Source of the DNA: Bacteroidota bacterium
GTDB taxonomy: Bacteria; Bacteroidota; Bacteroidia; Chitinophagales; Chitinophagaceae
Reading direction: 5' to 3'
Length of the DNA: 13,615 nt
Assembly: GCA_023433345.1 (NCBI GenBank)
Contig: JAEZDA010000044.1
Location: forward strand, 1-13,615
Below the pieces are notes generated by a model. It was given only the letters and a program-made list of their open reading frames with translations. It was not told the origin of the DNA and made no database searches. Shown here in pieces: positions 1-5,841 of the stretch. A program made the position numbers and the translations under genes. The number at the start of each line of letters is the position of its first letter. Position 1 is the stretch's first letter.

Positions 1-8
1 ATTAGATT

Positions 9-25
9 TTCAATTTAAAATTGAA
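9..25. repeat. AT-rich inverted repeat near left edge
   Basis: Two perfect 8-base arms (TTCAATTT and AAATTGAA) flank a single central base. No clear T-run follows on either strand, so a terminator role is not supported. It lies 127 bases downstream of the 67-residue minus-strand gene. It could be an operator of a gene outside the window or a chance palindrome in AT-rich DNA. The rest of bases 1-151 shows no convincing gene. Confidence 0.3.
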
Positions 26-151
26 CTTGCTGGTTTATCAAGTTCTTTCTTGGCAACATTACGCAATACTATGCCATATTTCAAAATCCTTATTCTTTTA
101 AATGGCCCAATCATCAGGATTATCAGCGCTTTAACAATTTATCAATCATTA

Positions 152-355
152 TTATTGTGGCAGAACCGGGCCATAATGCAGGCGTGACCGGCGGTCAGGC
201 TTTGTTGGATATAAAATGTCATGTGCGGTTTCATAGCCTTCGTTAGAAACGTGGCTCAGCCTTCTTCCCTGGTTGAAACCCCTCGCCACTAAAACTACAG
301 CAGTTGCCACAGCAATTGCCCCGATGCCTGCTAAAATTGTAAATGTTGTTTTCAT
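152..355 (-). CDS. Small membrane-anchored protein of unknown function (67 aa)
   Basis: I do not recognise a named family. The protein has one hydrophobic segment at about residues 4-24 (TILAGIGAIAVATAVVLVA), followed by a polar, positively charged region rich in Arg, His and Tyr that ends in PVLPQ. It is therefore probably a single-span inner-membrane protein with a short soluble tail. I chose the ATG at 355. A TTG one codon upstream (358) would add a single residue and is less likely. A -7-like element (TAACTTTG, minus strand, 373-380) lies 17 bases upstream of this ATG, which suggests its own promoter and a very short leader. The neighbour upstream on the same strand is the SET-domain gene. 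The composition fits a real small membrane protein, but no function can be assigned. Confidence 0.6.
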   Translation of the reverse strand: MKTTFTILAGIGAIAVATAVVLVARGFNQGRRLSHVSNEGYETAHDILYPTKPDRRSRLHYGPVLPQ

Positions 356-372
356 CAATGAATTATTTATCG

Positions 373-380
373 CAAAGTTA
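373..380 (-). promoter_or_regulatory. Putative Bacteroidota -7 promoter element for the 67-aa gene
   Basis: Read on the minus strand this is TAACTTTG, a full match to the Bacteroidota -7 consensus TAnnTTTG. A weak TTAA lies about 17 bases upstream in the -33 position. The element ends 17 bases before the ATG at 355, giving a leader of roughly ten bases. The -33 part is poor, so this rests mainly on the -7 match and its position. Confidence 0.4.
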
Positions 381-421
381 GAGCTACCTGAATGTGATTA
401 ACTGCCTTCCGTGTTAAATGA

Positions 422-862
422 TTATGAATTCATTTTTTTCTTAGAGGCTTCACTGTCTTTTAAATTCTTTTTTATGACTCTCCAATAATCTGCGCCATAT
501 TCTACAAGGATCTCCCCGCCTGCAGGAATATCTTTGGTGGCTTCTATGAATGCTTTTCTTTTCTTTGTTACGTACTCCGCATTGTTTGAAAGACCCTTTT
601 CACGAACAATTCCTTTTCCATCATTCGCATATCTTGCGAGATTTTTGGGAGTGTGCCAGGCGTCTATAACGTGAGCCTTGTTCACGAAGAAAAGGTATGG
701 GTTCAATCCGTCACCATGGTTAGCCTTCGCCCAGGTTGTGATCTTGCCTTTATATTCTACGATCGTTGTTCCTTTCGGGATCGGAATTTTAGTAAACAGT
801 CCTTTTCCGGATCCGGGAATGCGAGACTTTTTTACAAACAGGTGCTTTTCAAGAAATGCCAT
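422..862 (-). CDS. SET-domain protein, putative lysine methyltransferase (146 aa)
   Basis: The protein is essentially one SET domain, the fold of S-adenosylmethionine-dependent lysine methyltransferases. Visible landmarks are the N-terminal GSGKGLF loop (17-23, cf. GxG+GLF of SET proteins), a VEYKGK strand (35-40), the ARYANDG segment (76-82) where eukaryotic enzymes carry RFxNHS, and the C-terminal GEILVEYGADYW (116-127) with the catalytic-type Tyr of the ELxxDYG motif. The cysteine-rich pre-SET and post-SET regions are absent. The tail (130-146) is rich in Lys, and there is no signal peptide, so it should be cytoplasmic. The start is an ATG, and the GSGKGLF motif falls where it should near the N-terminus. 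It follows the L,D-transpeptidase gene by 41 bases on the same strand and may be co-transcribed. The family call is firm; the substrate is unknown. In the second NHS-like motif, Asn-Asp replaces Asn-His. Confidence 0.88.
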   Translation of the reverse strand: MAFLEKHLFVKKSRIPGSGKGLFTKIPIPKGTTIVEYKGKITTWAKANHGDGLNPYLFFVNKAHVIDAWHTPKNLARYANDGKGIVREKGLSNNAEYVTKKRKAFIEATKDIPAGGEILVEYGADYWRVIKKNLKDSEASKKKMNS

Positions 863-903
863 TTAAATTATTTGAATTTGATTAAACAAAGAAAATACCA
901 CAA

Positions 904-2523
904 TCAATTCTTACTGGTTGTTGAGGGATGGAAAAGTTTCTCTTCGAGCCTTGCGTCATGGCCGTAGATATCCCGGGTAAAGTGAATGTTCCCATTATTG
1001 TCAACATAAGAAGTAAAGTAGGTGATGAATACTGGAACGGCCTCGGGAAGCGTCACCCAGGTTTCTTTCGTGCTGTCCATTGCATTTCGGATGCTGTCTT
1101 CAGTCCATTTTGGTTGATGCCTTAAAAGATACTGAGCAAGTTCGAAAGGTTTTTGGAGCCTTATGCATCCATGGCTGAAAGCCCTCTGCTCCCGCTCAAA
1201 CAGACTTTTCGAGGGCGTATCGTGGAAATATATATTATAGCTGTTAGGGAAAAGAAATTTTACTTTGCCAAGGGAATTATTTCCTCCGGGTTTTTGTCTT
1301 ACAACAGGAACCTTTCCATTATAGCCTGTGATTTCCATATTATTTTTCGCCAGATAGTTCTTGTTCCTGTTCATCGCGGGGAGAATCTCATTTTTAGAAA
1401 TTGAATATGGAACATTCCAGTAAGGCGAAAATACAATGTACTTAAGCATGTTGGTGAAGATCACCGAGCTGGTTCCCTGTTTCCCTACCACGATGTTCAT
1501 CTCCAGCACCACATTTTTTCCTTCAAACACCTGAAGCTTAAAGTTTGGGATGTTGGCTACTATCACGGTGTCTCCCGCGGGCTTGGGTAACCATCTCATT
1601 CTTTCCATATTCACAAGAATCTGCCGTATGCGTTTCTCAACGGGTACGTTCAGTTCATTCACCAGTGATCTGTCCCATCCACCTTTTTCGTTTAGCCCGT
1701 ACCGTAAGCGTGCCTCTGAAATTGACTTTGCAAGAGTTGAGTCAAGTACATCTGAACTGTCTGCTGTTGAAAGCAGACCTTCCTTATAAAGTCTTGTTCT
1801 TATCAATGGAACGCCATCGTCCTTCATTCCCTTGTTTAATTTTTTAGTAAAAGCCAGCGTGTCCCATCCACCGGCATCACGTATGCGGGAATATTGCTTC
1901 AGCTTATCCTGCATCTTGCGGTAATTTTCGTTGATGGGCTCCCACTCCTGGAGATTGTCGCCCCTGTTCCTTACAAGGGAATCGAGCAAAGCGACCACAT
2001 CCAGTTTCTTTCTTGGGATGTGCCATTGAAGTTCTGCCGGATCGATCTTCCCGGCATAGGCGTATTGTGCATATTCAAAAAAATACCTGGTAAGCTTTAA
2101 TTCGGTATCCAGAAGTTTCGCTGTGTTCTTATAATACAGGCTGTCGTCAAGGAAACGTGACATTTCCGTTTGAAGGGTTTTATCAACCAATGTACTGTCC
2201 GGATTGTATGCCAAATAGTAATTGTAGAGGTTCCAAAAGCCACGGGCCTGTTGGGTAACTCCGTTTTCGTCGAACCAGGAATACTGGAAATTGCGTGATA
2301 CATAAAAGTTGCGCAGCCTCTGCGCGGGGGCTTCCTCAAGTCGGGCCTCTTTTATATACTGCTCAACGCGAGCGCTGTCAAGCACCAGGGAAGTGATGGC
2401 AGTAACGGGAGTAATGGTGGTATCGCGTGTGGTGATAACGGGCTCGGTTTTTCCATTTTTGCATGATGTGCCGCAGAGAAGGAGTGATGAAACCGTAATA
2501 AAAGCCCAGAGAAGTCTGTTCAT
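904..2523 (-). CDS. L,D-transpeptidase, YcbB/ErfK type, lipoprotein (539 aa)
   Basis: Enzymes of this family form 3-3 cross-links in peptidoglycan, or attach proteins to it, through a catalytic cysteine. The YkuD catalytic domain spans about residues 320-475. Its signature is complete: His434 in YFHDTP, then SHGCIRL at 450-456 with the nucleophile Cys453. Upstream are an N-terminal scaffold region (about 55-215) and a peptidoglycan-binding-like helical repeat (about 225-295), the order seen in the large YcbB (LdtD) class. The N-terminus has a hydrophobic segment ending in LLLCGTSC, a loose lipobox with Cys21, so it is probably an inner- or outer-membrane lipoprotein facing the periplasm. I chose the ATG at 2523. 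A TTG at 2544 is possible, but it overlaps a good promoter -7 element and would put extra polar residues before the signal. The length of about 540 aa fits the class. Confidence 0.93.
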   Translation of the reverse strand: MNRLLWAFITVSSLLLCGTSCKNGKTEPVITTRDTTITPVTAITSLVLDSARVEQYIKEARLEEAPAQRLRNFYVSRNFQYSWFDENGVTQQARGFWNLYNYYLAYNPDSTLVDKTLQTEMSRFLDDSLYYKNTAKLLDTELKLTRYFFEYAQYAYAGKIDPAELQWHIPRKKLDVVALLDSLVRNRGDNLQEWEPINENYRKMQDKLKQYSRIRDAGGWDTLAFTKKLNKGMKDDGVPLIRTRLYKEGLLSTADSSDVLDSTLAKSISEARLRYGLNEKGGWDRSLVNELNVPVEKRIRQILVNMERMRWLPKPAGDTVIVANIPNFKLQVFEGKNVVLEMNIVVGKQGTSSVIFTNMLKYIVFSPYWNVPYSISKNEILPAMNRNKNYLAKNNMEITGYNGKVPVVRQKPGGNNSLGKVKFLFPNSYNIYFHDTPSKSLFEREQRAFSHGCIRLQKPFELAQYLLRHQPKWTEDSIRNAMDSTKETWVTLPEAVPVFITYFTSYVDNNGNIHFTRDIYGHDARLEEKLFHPSTTSKN

Positions 2524-2541
2524 GTATCGGGATGGCTTTGT

Positions 2542-2549
2542 CAAATATA
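2542..2549 (-). promoter_or_regulatory. Putative -7 promoter element for the L,D-transpeptidase gene
   Basis: On the minus strand the bases read TATATTTG, matching the Bacteroidota -7 consensus TAnnTTTG. A T-rich CTTTTC lies about 20 bases further upstream, near the -33 position. The element ends 18 bases before the ATG at 2523, so transcription would start just upstream of that ATG. This argues against the TTG at 2544 as the translation start. Confidence 0.5.
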
Positions 2550-2653
2550 ATGATTCCTTATACCGCTCTGAAAAGAAAATAGGTGGCCGGTAAAATAAAA
2601 GTTGCGTTAGCCGCGTTAATATCTCAACCTATCTAACCAATGAAGCACACCAA

Positions 2654-2677
2654 AAAGCCCCGCATGTTCGGGGCTTT
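2654..2677 (-). terminator. Rho-independent terminator of the Dps/rhodanese unit
   Basis: A perfect 9-base-pair stem (AAAGCCCCG at 2654-2662 with CGGGGCTTT at 2669-2677) closes a 6-base loop. On the minus strand the stem runs into five T bases, 32 bases after the stop of the small lipoprotein gene. On the plus strand a run of seven T follows one base pair's distance beyond the stem (GCTTTTTTT), so it could work in both directions. No plus-strand gene here needs it. Confidence 0.85.
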
Positions 2678-2708
2678 GCTTTTTTTCGGATCTTAAATAT
2701 TCTTGCTG

Positions 2709-3197
2709 TTATTGCTGAACGAAATCTGCACGGCTGTAGGTTCCTGGCCGGGCGTGGTCACCTTCGGAGAAATTTATCTTTACGTAATGAATGTTACGAA
2801 GTTCGGTGAGGTTATACACCAACTCTTTCAAATACATTTCCGGACCGCTGGAGCCCATTCTTTGAGTGAGGTAGCGGCTGTCAGCGATCTTCAACACCAG
2901 GGTGTCATTTGAGAGTTTTTCGGTTTCAAGTTTAACGTCTGGATAGCTGGCATTGGTGAGCGATATCACTGACTGGTAGTTCATAGAATCAGCGCTTATC
3001 GGCCGTGATTTACGGAGCATTGGGTTTCCGCTGCCGTCGTAGCTGTACTCCCAGAAATATGCGGCGTCTCCGATTACCACGGCAGAATCTCCCTTCTCAA
3101 TATCTGTTGAATCAATTGTTACCTCATTGCCGGAGTCATTTCCCTGGTTGCAGGAAAACATTGCAAGGAAAAGTAACGGTAAAAGAAATTTTTTCAT
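2709..3197 (-). CDS. Small lipoprotein of unknown function (162 aa)
   Basis: The N-terminus is a typical lipoprotein signal: MKK, a hydrophobic run, then AMFSC with the modified cysteine at residue 16. A Ser/Asp/Asn-rich linker follows, then a compact soluble domain from about residue 40. The C-terminal part (about 115-150) reads YLKELVYNLTELRNIHYVKI and then an acidic, glycine-containing stretch. This is loosely reminiscent of GerMN-type domains of spore-germination and lipoprotein families, but the similarity is only an impression. The ATG at 3197 is the natural start for the signal sequence. It is the last gene of the unit, 17 bases after the rhodanese-thioredoxin stop, and a strong terminator follows. 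It probably works in the periplasm or at the outer membrane; its role is not known. Confidence 0.82.
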   Translation of the reverse strand: MKKFLLPLLFLAMFSCNQGNDSGNEVTIDSTDIEKGDSAVVIGDAAYFWEYSYDGSGNPMLRKSRPISADSMNYQSVISLTNASYPDVKLETEKLSNDTLVLKIADSRYLTQRMGSSGPEMYLKELVYNLTELRNIHYVKINFSEGDHARPGTYSRADFVQQ

Positions 3198-3214
3198 GAA
3201 AGTTTTATTAGCTT

Positions 3215-3919
3215 TTAGTTTTTCATTTGCAGCCTCAGTGCTTTTTCTATAAAGGACTTACTTGCAAACCCTCGATGATCCCAGGTTTCTTTTCCATTCT
3301 TATAAATCTTAAGCACCGGAATTTCCATAACGCCTAATTGGTCTGCAAGATTTTTATTTTCATCTATATTGATCCTCACCACCTTCACATTCTTTGCATA
3401 TTCTTCCCGAAGTTCATCCAAATAAGGTTCCATTTTTTTACAAGGTCCGCACCATGGAGCGAAAAAATCAACGAGCACAAGGTCATCTCTTAAAAGATGA
3501 TCATATTCCTCCCGCGAGATCTTGTCTTTAACTGACTCCATTTCAACTACCGGCAAACCTTCTTTCCGCCAGGCCATCATGCCTCCTTTTAATTCCGTAG
3601 TATTTAAACCAAGCTTTTGCATTTCGCGTATCGCGGAACTGCTTCTGCCGCCGGCAAGGCAGTAAACATAATACTTTGCATTCCGATCCAGTTTAGCGAT
3701 CCGGGATTCAAAATCTTCTCCGTCGTAATCAATGTTAATAGCACGATTTAAAAATCCTTTAGAGTATTCCGCAGGGCTCCTTACGTCTAACACAATGATT
3801 TCTGTATTTGCAACGACGCTGTCATTAAATGATCTTGCATCAAGTTGCACCTTTTCCGACTGAGCAGAGCACAACATAACGCTCATCAACCCTGCAAAGA
3901 ATAAAAATATATTTTTCAT
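3215..3919 (-). CDS. Exported rhodanese-thioredoxin fusion protein (234 aa)
   Basis: The protein joins two redox and sulfur domains. A signal peptide (1-20, ending CSAQ) directs it to the periplasm. Residues about 25-125 form a rhodanese domain, with the DVRSPAEY strand (45-52) and the active-site loop CLAGGRS starting at Cys87. Residues about 132-234 form a thioredoxin domain with WCGPC at 156-160 and the cis-proline at 201 (EIPV). Both active sites are intact. By family knowledge, the rhodanese cysteine can carry a persulfide and the thioredoxin pair could reduce it or oxidised envelope proteins. That the two halves act on each other is inference. The gene lies 6 bases after dps and 17 before the small lipoprotein gene, all on the same strand, so it is surely co-transcribed. 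The ATG at 3919 gives a proper signal peptide. Confidence 0.93.
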   Translation of the reverse strand: MKNIFLFFAGLMSVMLCSAQSEKVQLDARSFNDSVVANTEIIVLDVRSPAEYSKGFLNRAINIDYDGEDFESRIAKLDRNAKYYVYCLAGGRSSSAIREMQKLGLNTTELKGGMMAWRKEGLPVVEMESVKDKISREEYDHLLRDDLVLVDFFAPWCGPCKKMEPYLDELREEYAKNVKVVRINIDENKNLADQLGVMEIPVLKIYKNGKETWDHRGFASKSFIEKALRLQMKN

Positions 3920-3925
3920 ATGGTA

Positions 3926-4390
3926 TTATTGTCCGAGATAGGCCTTATACATCCAGGCCAGTTTTTCCTGTTCGCGAATGTAATCGCTCATGAGCGCATT
4001 TGTCCCTTCATCCTCCGCTTCTTCCGATTTTTTTAACAGCTTACGCTGCATATCAAGGAGGATGTCAAATGAGGACAAGATCGACCTTACAGCTTTTTCG
4101 GCATCTGAGAGGTTCTTTACTGACTTAATATCAGAGTTACTCATAAAGTCTTCGAAAGTGTGCATCGGTTGGCCGCCCATGGTTAAAATTCTCTCGGCTA
4201 TTTCATCAACCTTTAACAAGATGTTATTGTACAGTTCTTCAAATTTTGCATGCATTTCGAAAAACCTGGGCCCCTTGATATTCCAGTGAAAGCCCCTCGT
4301 ATTCTGGTAGAACACCATGTAGTTTGCGAGAAGAACATTCATCAGATCTGCAAGTTTAATCTCTTTATTGTCGGCTGTTTTTTTCTGCAT
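3926..4390 (-). CDS. dps: Dps-family ferritin-like DNA-protection protein (154 aa)
   Basis: Dps proteins form 12-subunit shells that oxidise iron(II) with hydrogen peroxide and store the product, protecting DNA; some also bind DNA. The family signature TRGFHWNIKG (31-40) is present. The inter-subunit ferroxidase ligands appear as His35, His47, Asp62 and Glu66, with spacing 12/15/4 identical to Listeria Dps (His31, His43, Asp58, Glu62). The length is typical. The N-terminal tail is short and lysine-containing, so DNA binding is possible but not shown. There is no signal peptide, so it is cytoplasmic. The ATG at 4390 lies inside the end of the upstream DUF2059 gene (26-base overlap). The next methionine, residue 17, falls within the first helix, so the overlap looks real and suggests translational coupling. 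The rhodanese-thioredoxin gene follows after 6 bases. Confidence 0.95.
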   Translation of the reverse strand: MQKKTADNKEIKLADLMNVLLANYMVFYQNTRGFHWNIKGPRFFEMHAKFEELYNNILLKVDEIAERILTMGGQPMHTFEDFMSNSDIKSVKNLSDAEKAVRSILSSFDILLDMQRKLLKKSEEAEDEGTNALMSDYIREQEKLAWMYKAYLGQ

Positions 4391-4877
4391 TTTCCCGGGT
4401 TTTATCAGTGTTGAATTTTTCTTTTACGGTTTCGGCCACCATTAATGATTGCAACATCAGTACGGGAAATTCCCTGTTCAATTTCTGCCCGGCTGAAGTT
4501 TTATAAAATTTTATCAGCTTCCTGGTTTCATTGTAGGTAAAATGTTTCCTGTACATCCAGGTCACTGCATTATTTATCATCGCCGCCCCTTCACCTTTAA
4601 GAAGGTAAGCTTCCAATAAGCTCGTTTCATTCAAGGTAAGCTTGCCTTCATGCCTGTCCTGGGCAAGTTTGAACGCGAGGGCTTCGTTAATATTAAAACC
4701 TCCGCGTAATGATCTGAGCTGCCTTATAGCAGAGGTGAGTTTATCTTCGGGTGGATTGGAAAAGTTTGGTTTAAAACCAGACATTTCACTGGAGATCCGG
4801 GTGAAAACCGAGGTGTCCGTCTGCGAACAGGCGTCCATTATCCAAAAAACCAGAATAAAGGCCAGCAGGCATTTCAT
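4365..4877 (-). CDS. Exported DUF2059-type protein (170 aa)
   Basis: The N-terminus has a hydrophobic signal (3-14) followed by DACSQ. It is either cleaved by signal peptidase I or, less likely given the Met-Asp before Ala-Cys, lipidated at Cys17. The C-terminal region (about 105-155) contains LIKFYKTSAGQKLNREFP, matching the hallmark of DUF2059 (I-x-F-Y-x-T-x-x-G-[QK]-K), a helical periplasmic domain of unknown function. A middle helical part (45-100) is not recognised. The last ten residues are highly charged and are encoded in the overlap with dps. It is the first gene of the unit with dps, the rhodanese-thioredoxin fusion and the small lipoprotein, starting 37 bases after the SMR gene's stop. 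The ATG at 4877 starts MKCLLAF, a normal signal peptide. The domain call is good, but the function is unknown. Confidence 0.82.
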   Translation of the reverse strand: MKCLLAFILVFWIMDACSQTDTSVFTRISSEMSGFKPNFSNPPEDKLTSAIRQLRSLRGGFNINEALAFKLAQDRHEGKLTLNETSLLEAYLLKGEGAAMINNAVTWMYRKHFTYNETRKLIKFYKTSAGQKLNREFPVLMLQSLMVAETVKEKFNTDKTRENAEKNSRQ

Positions 4878-4881
4878 ACAG

Positions 4882-4889
4882 TAAAGATA
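4882..4889 (-). promoter_or_regulatory. Possible -7 element before the DUF2059-dps unit
   Basis: The minus strand reads TATCTTTA, one base from the Bacteroidota -7 consensus TAnnTTTG, with its end 4 bases before the ATG at 4877. The same octamer sits 4 bases before the SMR gene's ATG. So short a leader is unusual, no good -33 element is visible, and read-through from the SMR gene is also possible. Confidence 0.25.
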
Positions 4890-4914
4890 CTAATTAAACT
4901 GCGCCGGTGTGGGG

Positions 4915-5241
4915 TTAGCGCGACATGAACTTTAAACCTACAATAGAAAGGATAAGCGTTGTTAAAAAGAAGAGTCTCCAAAAGTCTGCGGGCTCCTTAA
5001 AGAAAATGATTCCCACGATGACGGTTCCGGCGGCGCCGATACCGGTCCAAACCGCATAGGCTGTTCCTATAGGCAGAGTTTGAGTGGCCTTAACAAGTAA
5101 TAGCATACTAACGGTAAGGCATAGAAGAAAAGATCCGTACCAGATATACACCTGGTTACCCGTGGAAATCTTTGCCTTTGCCAGGCTGGCGGCAAAAGCT
5201 ACTTCAAAGAAGCCTGCGATTATTAATAATACCCAATTCAT
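4915..5241 (-). CDS. Small multidrug resistance (SMR) family transporter, SugE/Gdx-like (108 aa)
   Basis: The protein is a four-helix inner-membrane transporter of the SMR family. Members work as antiparallel dimers that exchange protons for small cations such as guanidinium or quaternary ammonium compounds. The essential glutamate is Glu13 (GFFEVAFA), in helix 1. The family signature PIGTAYAVWTGIGAAGTV (57-74) and the helix-3 end FFKEP (80-84) are present. Four hydrophobic segments lie at about 2-22, 33-51, 58-80 and 87-105. The length is exactly typical. The PIGTAYAVWTGIGA form suits both EmrE- and SugE-like branches, so the substrate is uncertain, and I give no symbol. It stands alone, whereas some family members occur as two-gene heterodimers. 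No guanidine riboswitch is evident in the 84 bases upstream. Confidence 0.92.
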   Translation of the reverse strand: MNWVLLIIAGFFEVAFAASLAKAKISTGNQVYIWYGSFLLCLTVSMLLLVKATQTLPIGTAYAVWTGIGAAGTVIVGIIFFKEPADFWRLFFLTTLILSIVGLKFMSR

Positions 5242-5245
5242 GCAT

Positions 5246-5253
5246 TAAAGATA
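5246..5253 (-). promoter_or_regulatory. Possible -7 element before the SMR gene
   Basis: The minus strand reads TATCTTTA, seven of eight against the -7 consensus when the two free positions are counted, ending 4 bases before the ATG at 5241. It repeats the octamer found before the DUF2059 gene. No convincing -33 element is seen in the 84-base gap (5242-5325), which otherwise holds no gene or terminator that I can detect. Confidence 0.25.
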
Positions 5254-5325
5254 GGGTGGGCATAGTAAACTTTGGGTAGGAGAGTATAGAGTCGATAGAG
5301 ACAAAGGAAATGCATTGTCTTGAAG

Positions 5326-5802
5326 TTATTTCAATGGCATAGCTTCAAAAACCGCAACTTTTTTTAAGCCCTGGGCAAGTACTAATTCCTTTTCGCTAAC
5401 GGAATACCTGTCCAGGGAATCCATCATCCCCAGCAATGTATTTTCAACCCACATATCCTGGCAGGCCATTTTTGTAGAAAATACCTGGAAGAATTTAATT
5501 GTTAGATCATCTGCGAAATACTTTCCCCCGAACCTGTTACAGCCAACCCGGCCTCCAATTGAACTATCCGCAGCGCTGAACGTAATCGAGGGTTCCTGCC
5601 CGTTAACAGAATCGCCAACAACCTTACCTGACAGTTCCGTCAACTTCCATCGATATTCGGTAAGCATTATATTTTTTGACGGCTTGGTCTTTCGCTGAAC
5701 GGAAACAGTATCTGTCATGAGGTCGCCTGACGTGGTTTTTGCAGGCTCGTTACATGCGACCTGGAAAATGAGACAAGCAGATATTATCAAGGGATATTTC
5801 AT
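5326..5802 (-). CDS. META-domain lipoprotein, HslJ-like (158 aa)
   Basis: A lipoprotein signal ends in FQVAC, with the modified cysteine at residue 17. A Ser/Thr/Lys-rich linker follows, then one META domain (about 47-156). Its marks are the opening YRWKLTELSGK (50-60), SIGGRVGCNRFGGKY (81-95) and STKMACQDM (109-117). Cys88 and Cys114 are at the conserved pair of sites and could form a disulfide. By family, META domains occur in HslJ, linked to novobiocin resistance and heat shock in E. coli, and in many secreted proteins; the biochemical role is unclear. The gene lies 39 bases after nhaA on the same strand and may be transcribed with it. The ATG at 5802 gives a regular signal. The family call is firm; no precise function can be given. 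Confidence 0.9.
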   Translation of the reverse strand: MKYPLIISACLIFQVACNEPAKTTSGDLMTDTVSVQRKTKPSKNIMLTEYRWKLTELSGKVVGDSVNGQEPSITFSAADSSIGGRVGCNRFGGKYFADDLTIKFFQVFSTKMACQDMWVENTLLGMMDSLDRYSVSEKELVLAQGLKKVAVFEAMPLK

Positions 5803-5841
5803 GACAAAATTTTTATTAAAGGCGCAAGTGCCGTACCAATT

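Noticed and set aside
2..187. Open plus-strand frame from the left edge to a TGA at 185-187
   Set aside because: About 61 codons without a stop, but low-complexity Leu/Ile-rich translation, overlap with the end of the 67-residue gene, and an AT-rich context make chance likely. It could be the tail of a gene to the left, but nothing in it is recognisable.
863..903. Promoter for the SET gene in the 41-base gap
   Set aside because: The best candidate on the minus strand, TTTCTTTG, lacks the required A of TAnnTTTG and has no clear -33 partner. Read-through from the L,D-transpeptidase gene is as likely.
653..967. Plus-strand open frames opposite the SET and L,D-transpeptidase genes
   Set aside because: They are mirror frames of strong minus-strand genes with clear family motifs. 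Their own translations show no family features.
5242..5325. Guanidine riboswitch upstream of the SMR gene
   Set aside because: The gap is only 84 bases, and I see no ACGR-type paired hairpins or conserved riboswitch core.
5803..5841. Small GC-containing hairpin between nhaA and the META gene as a terminator
   Set aside because: The stem around GGCGC/GTGCC is only five pairs with a wobble and a two-base loop, and no T-run follows.
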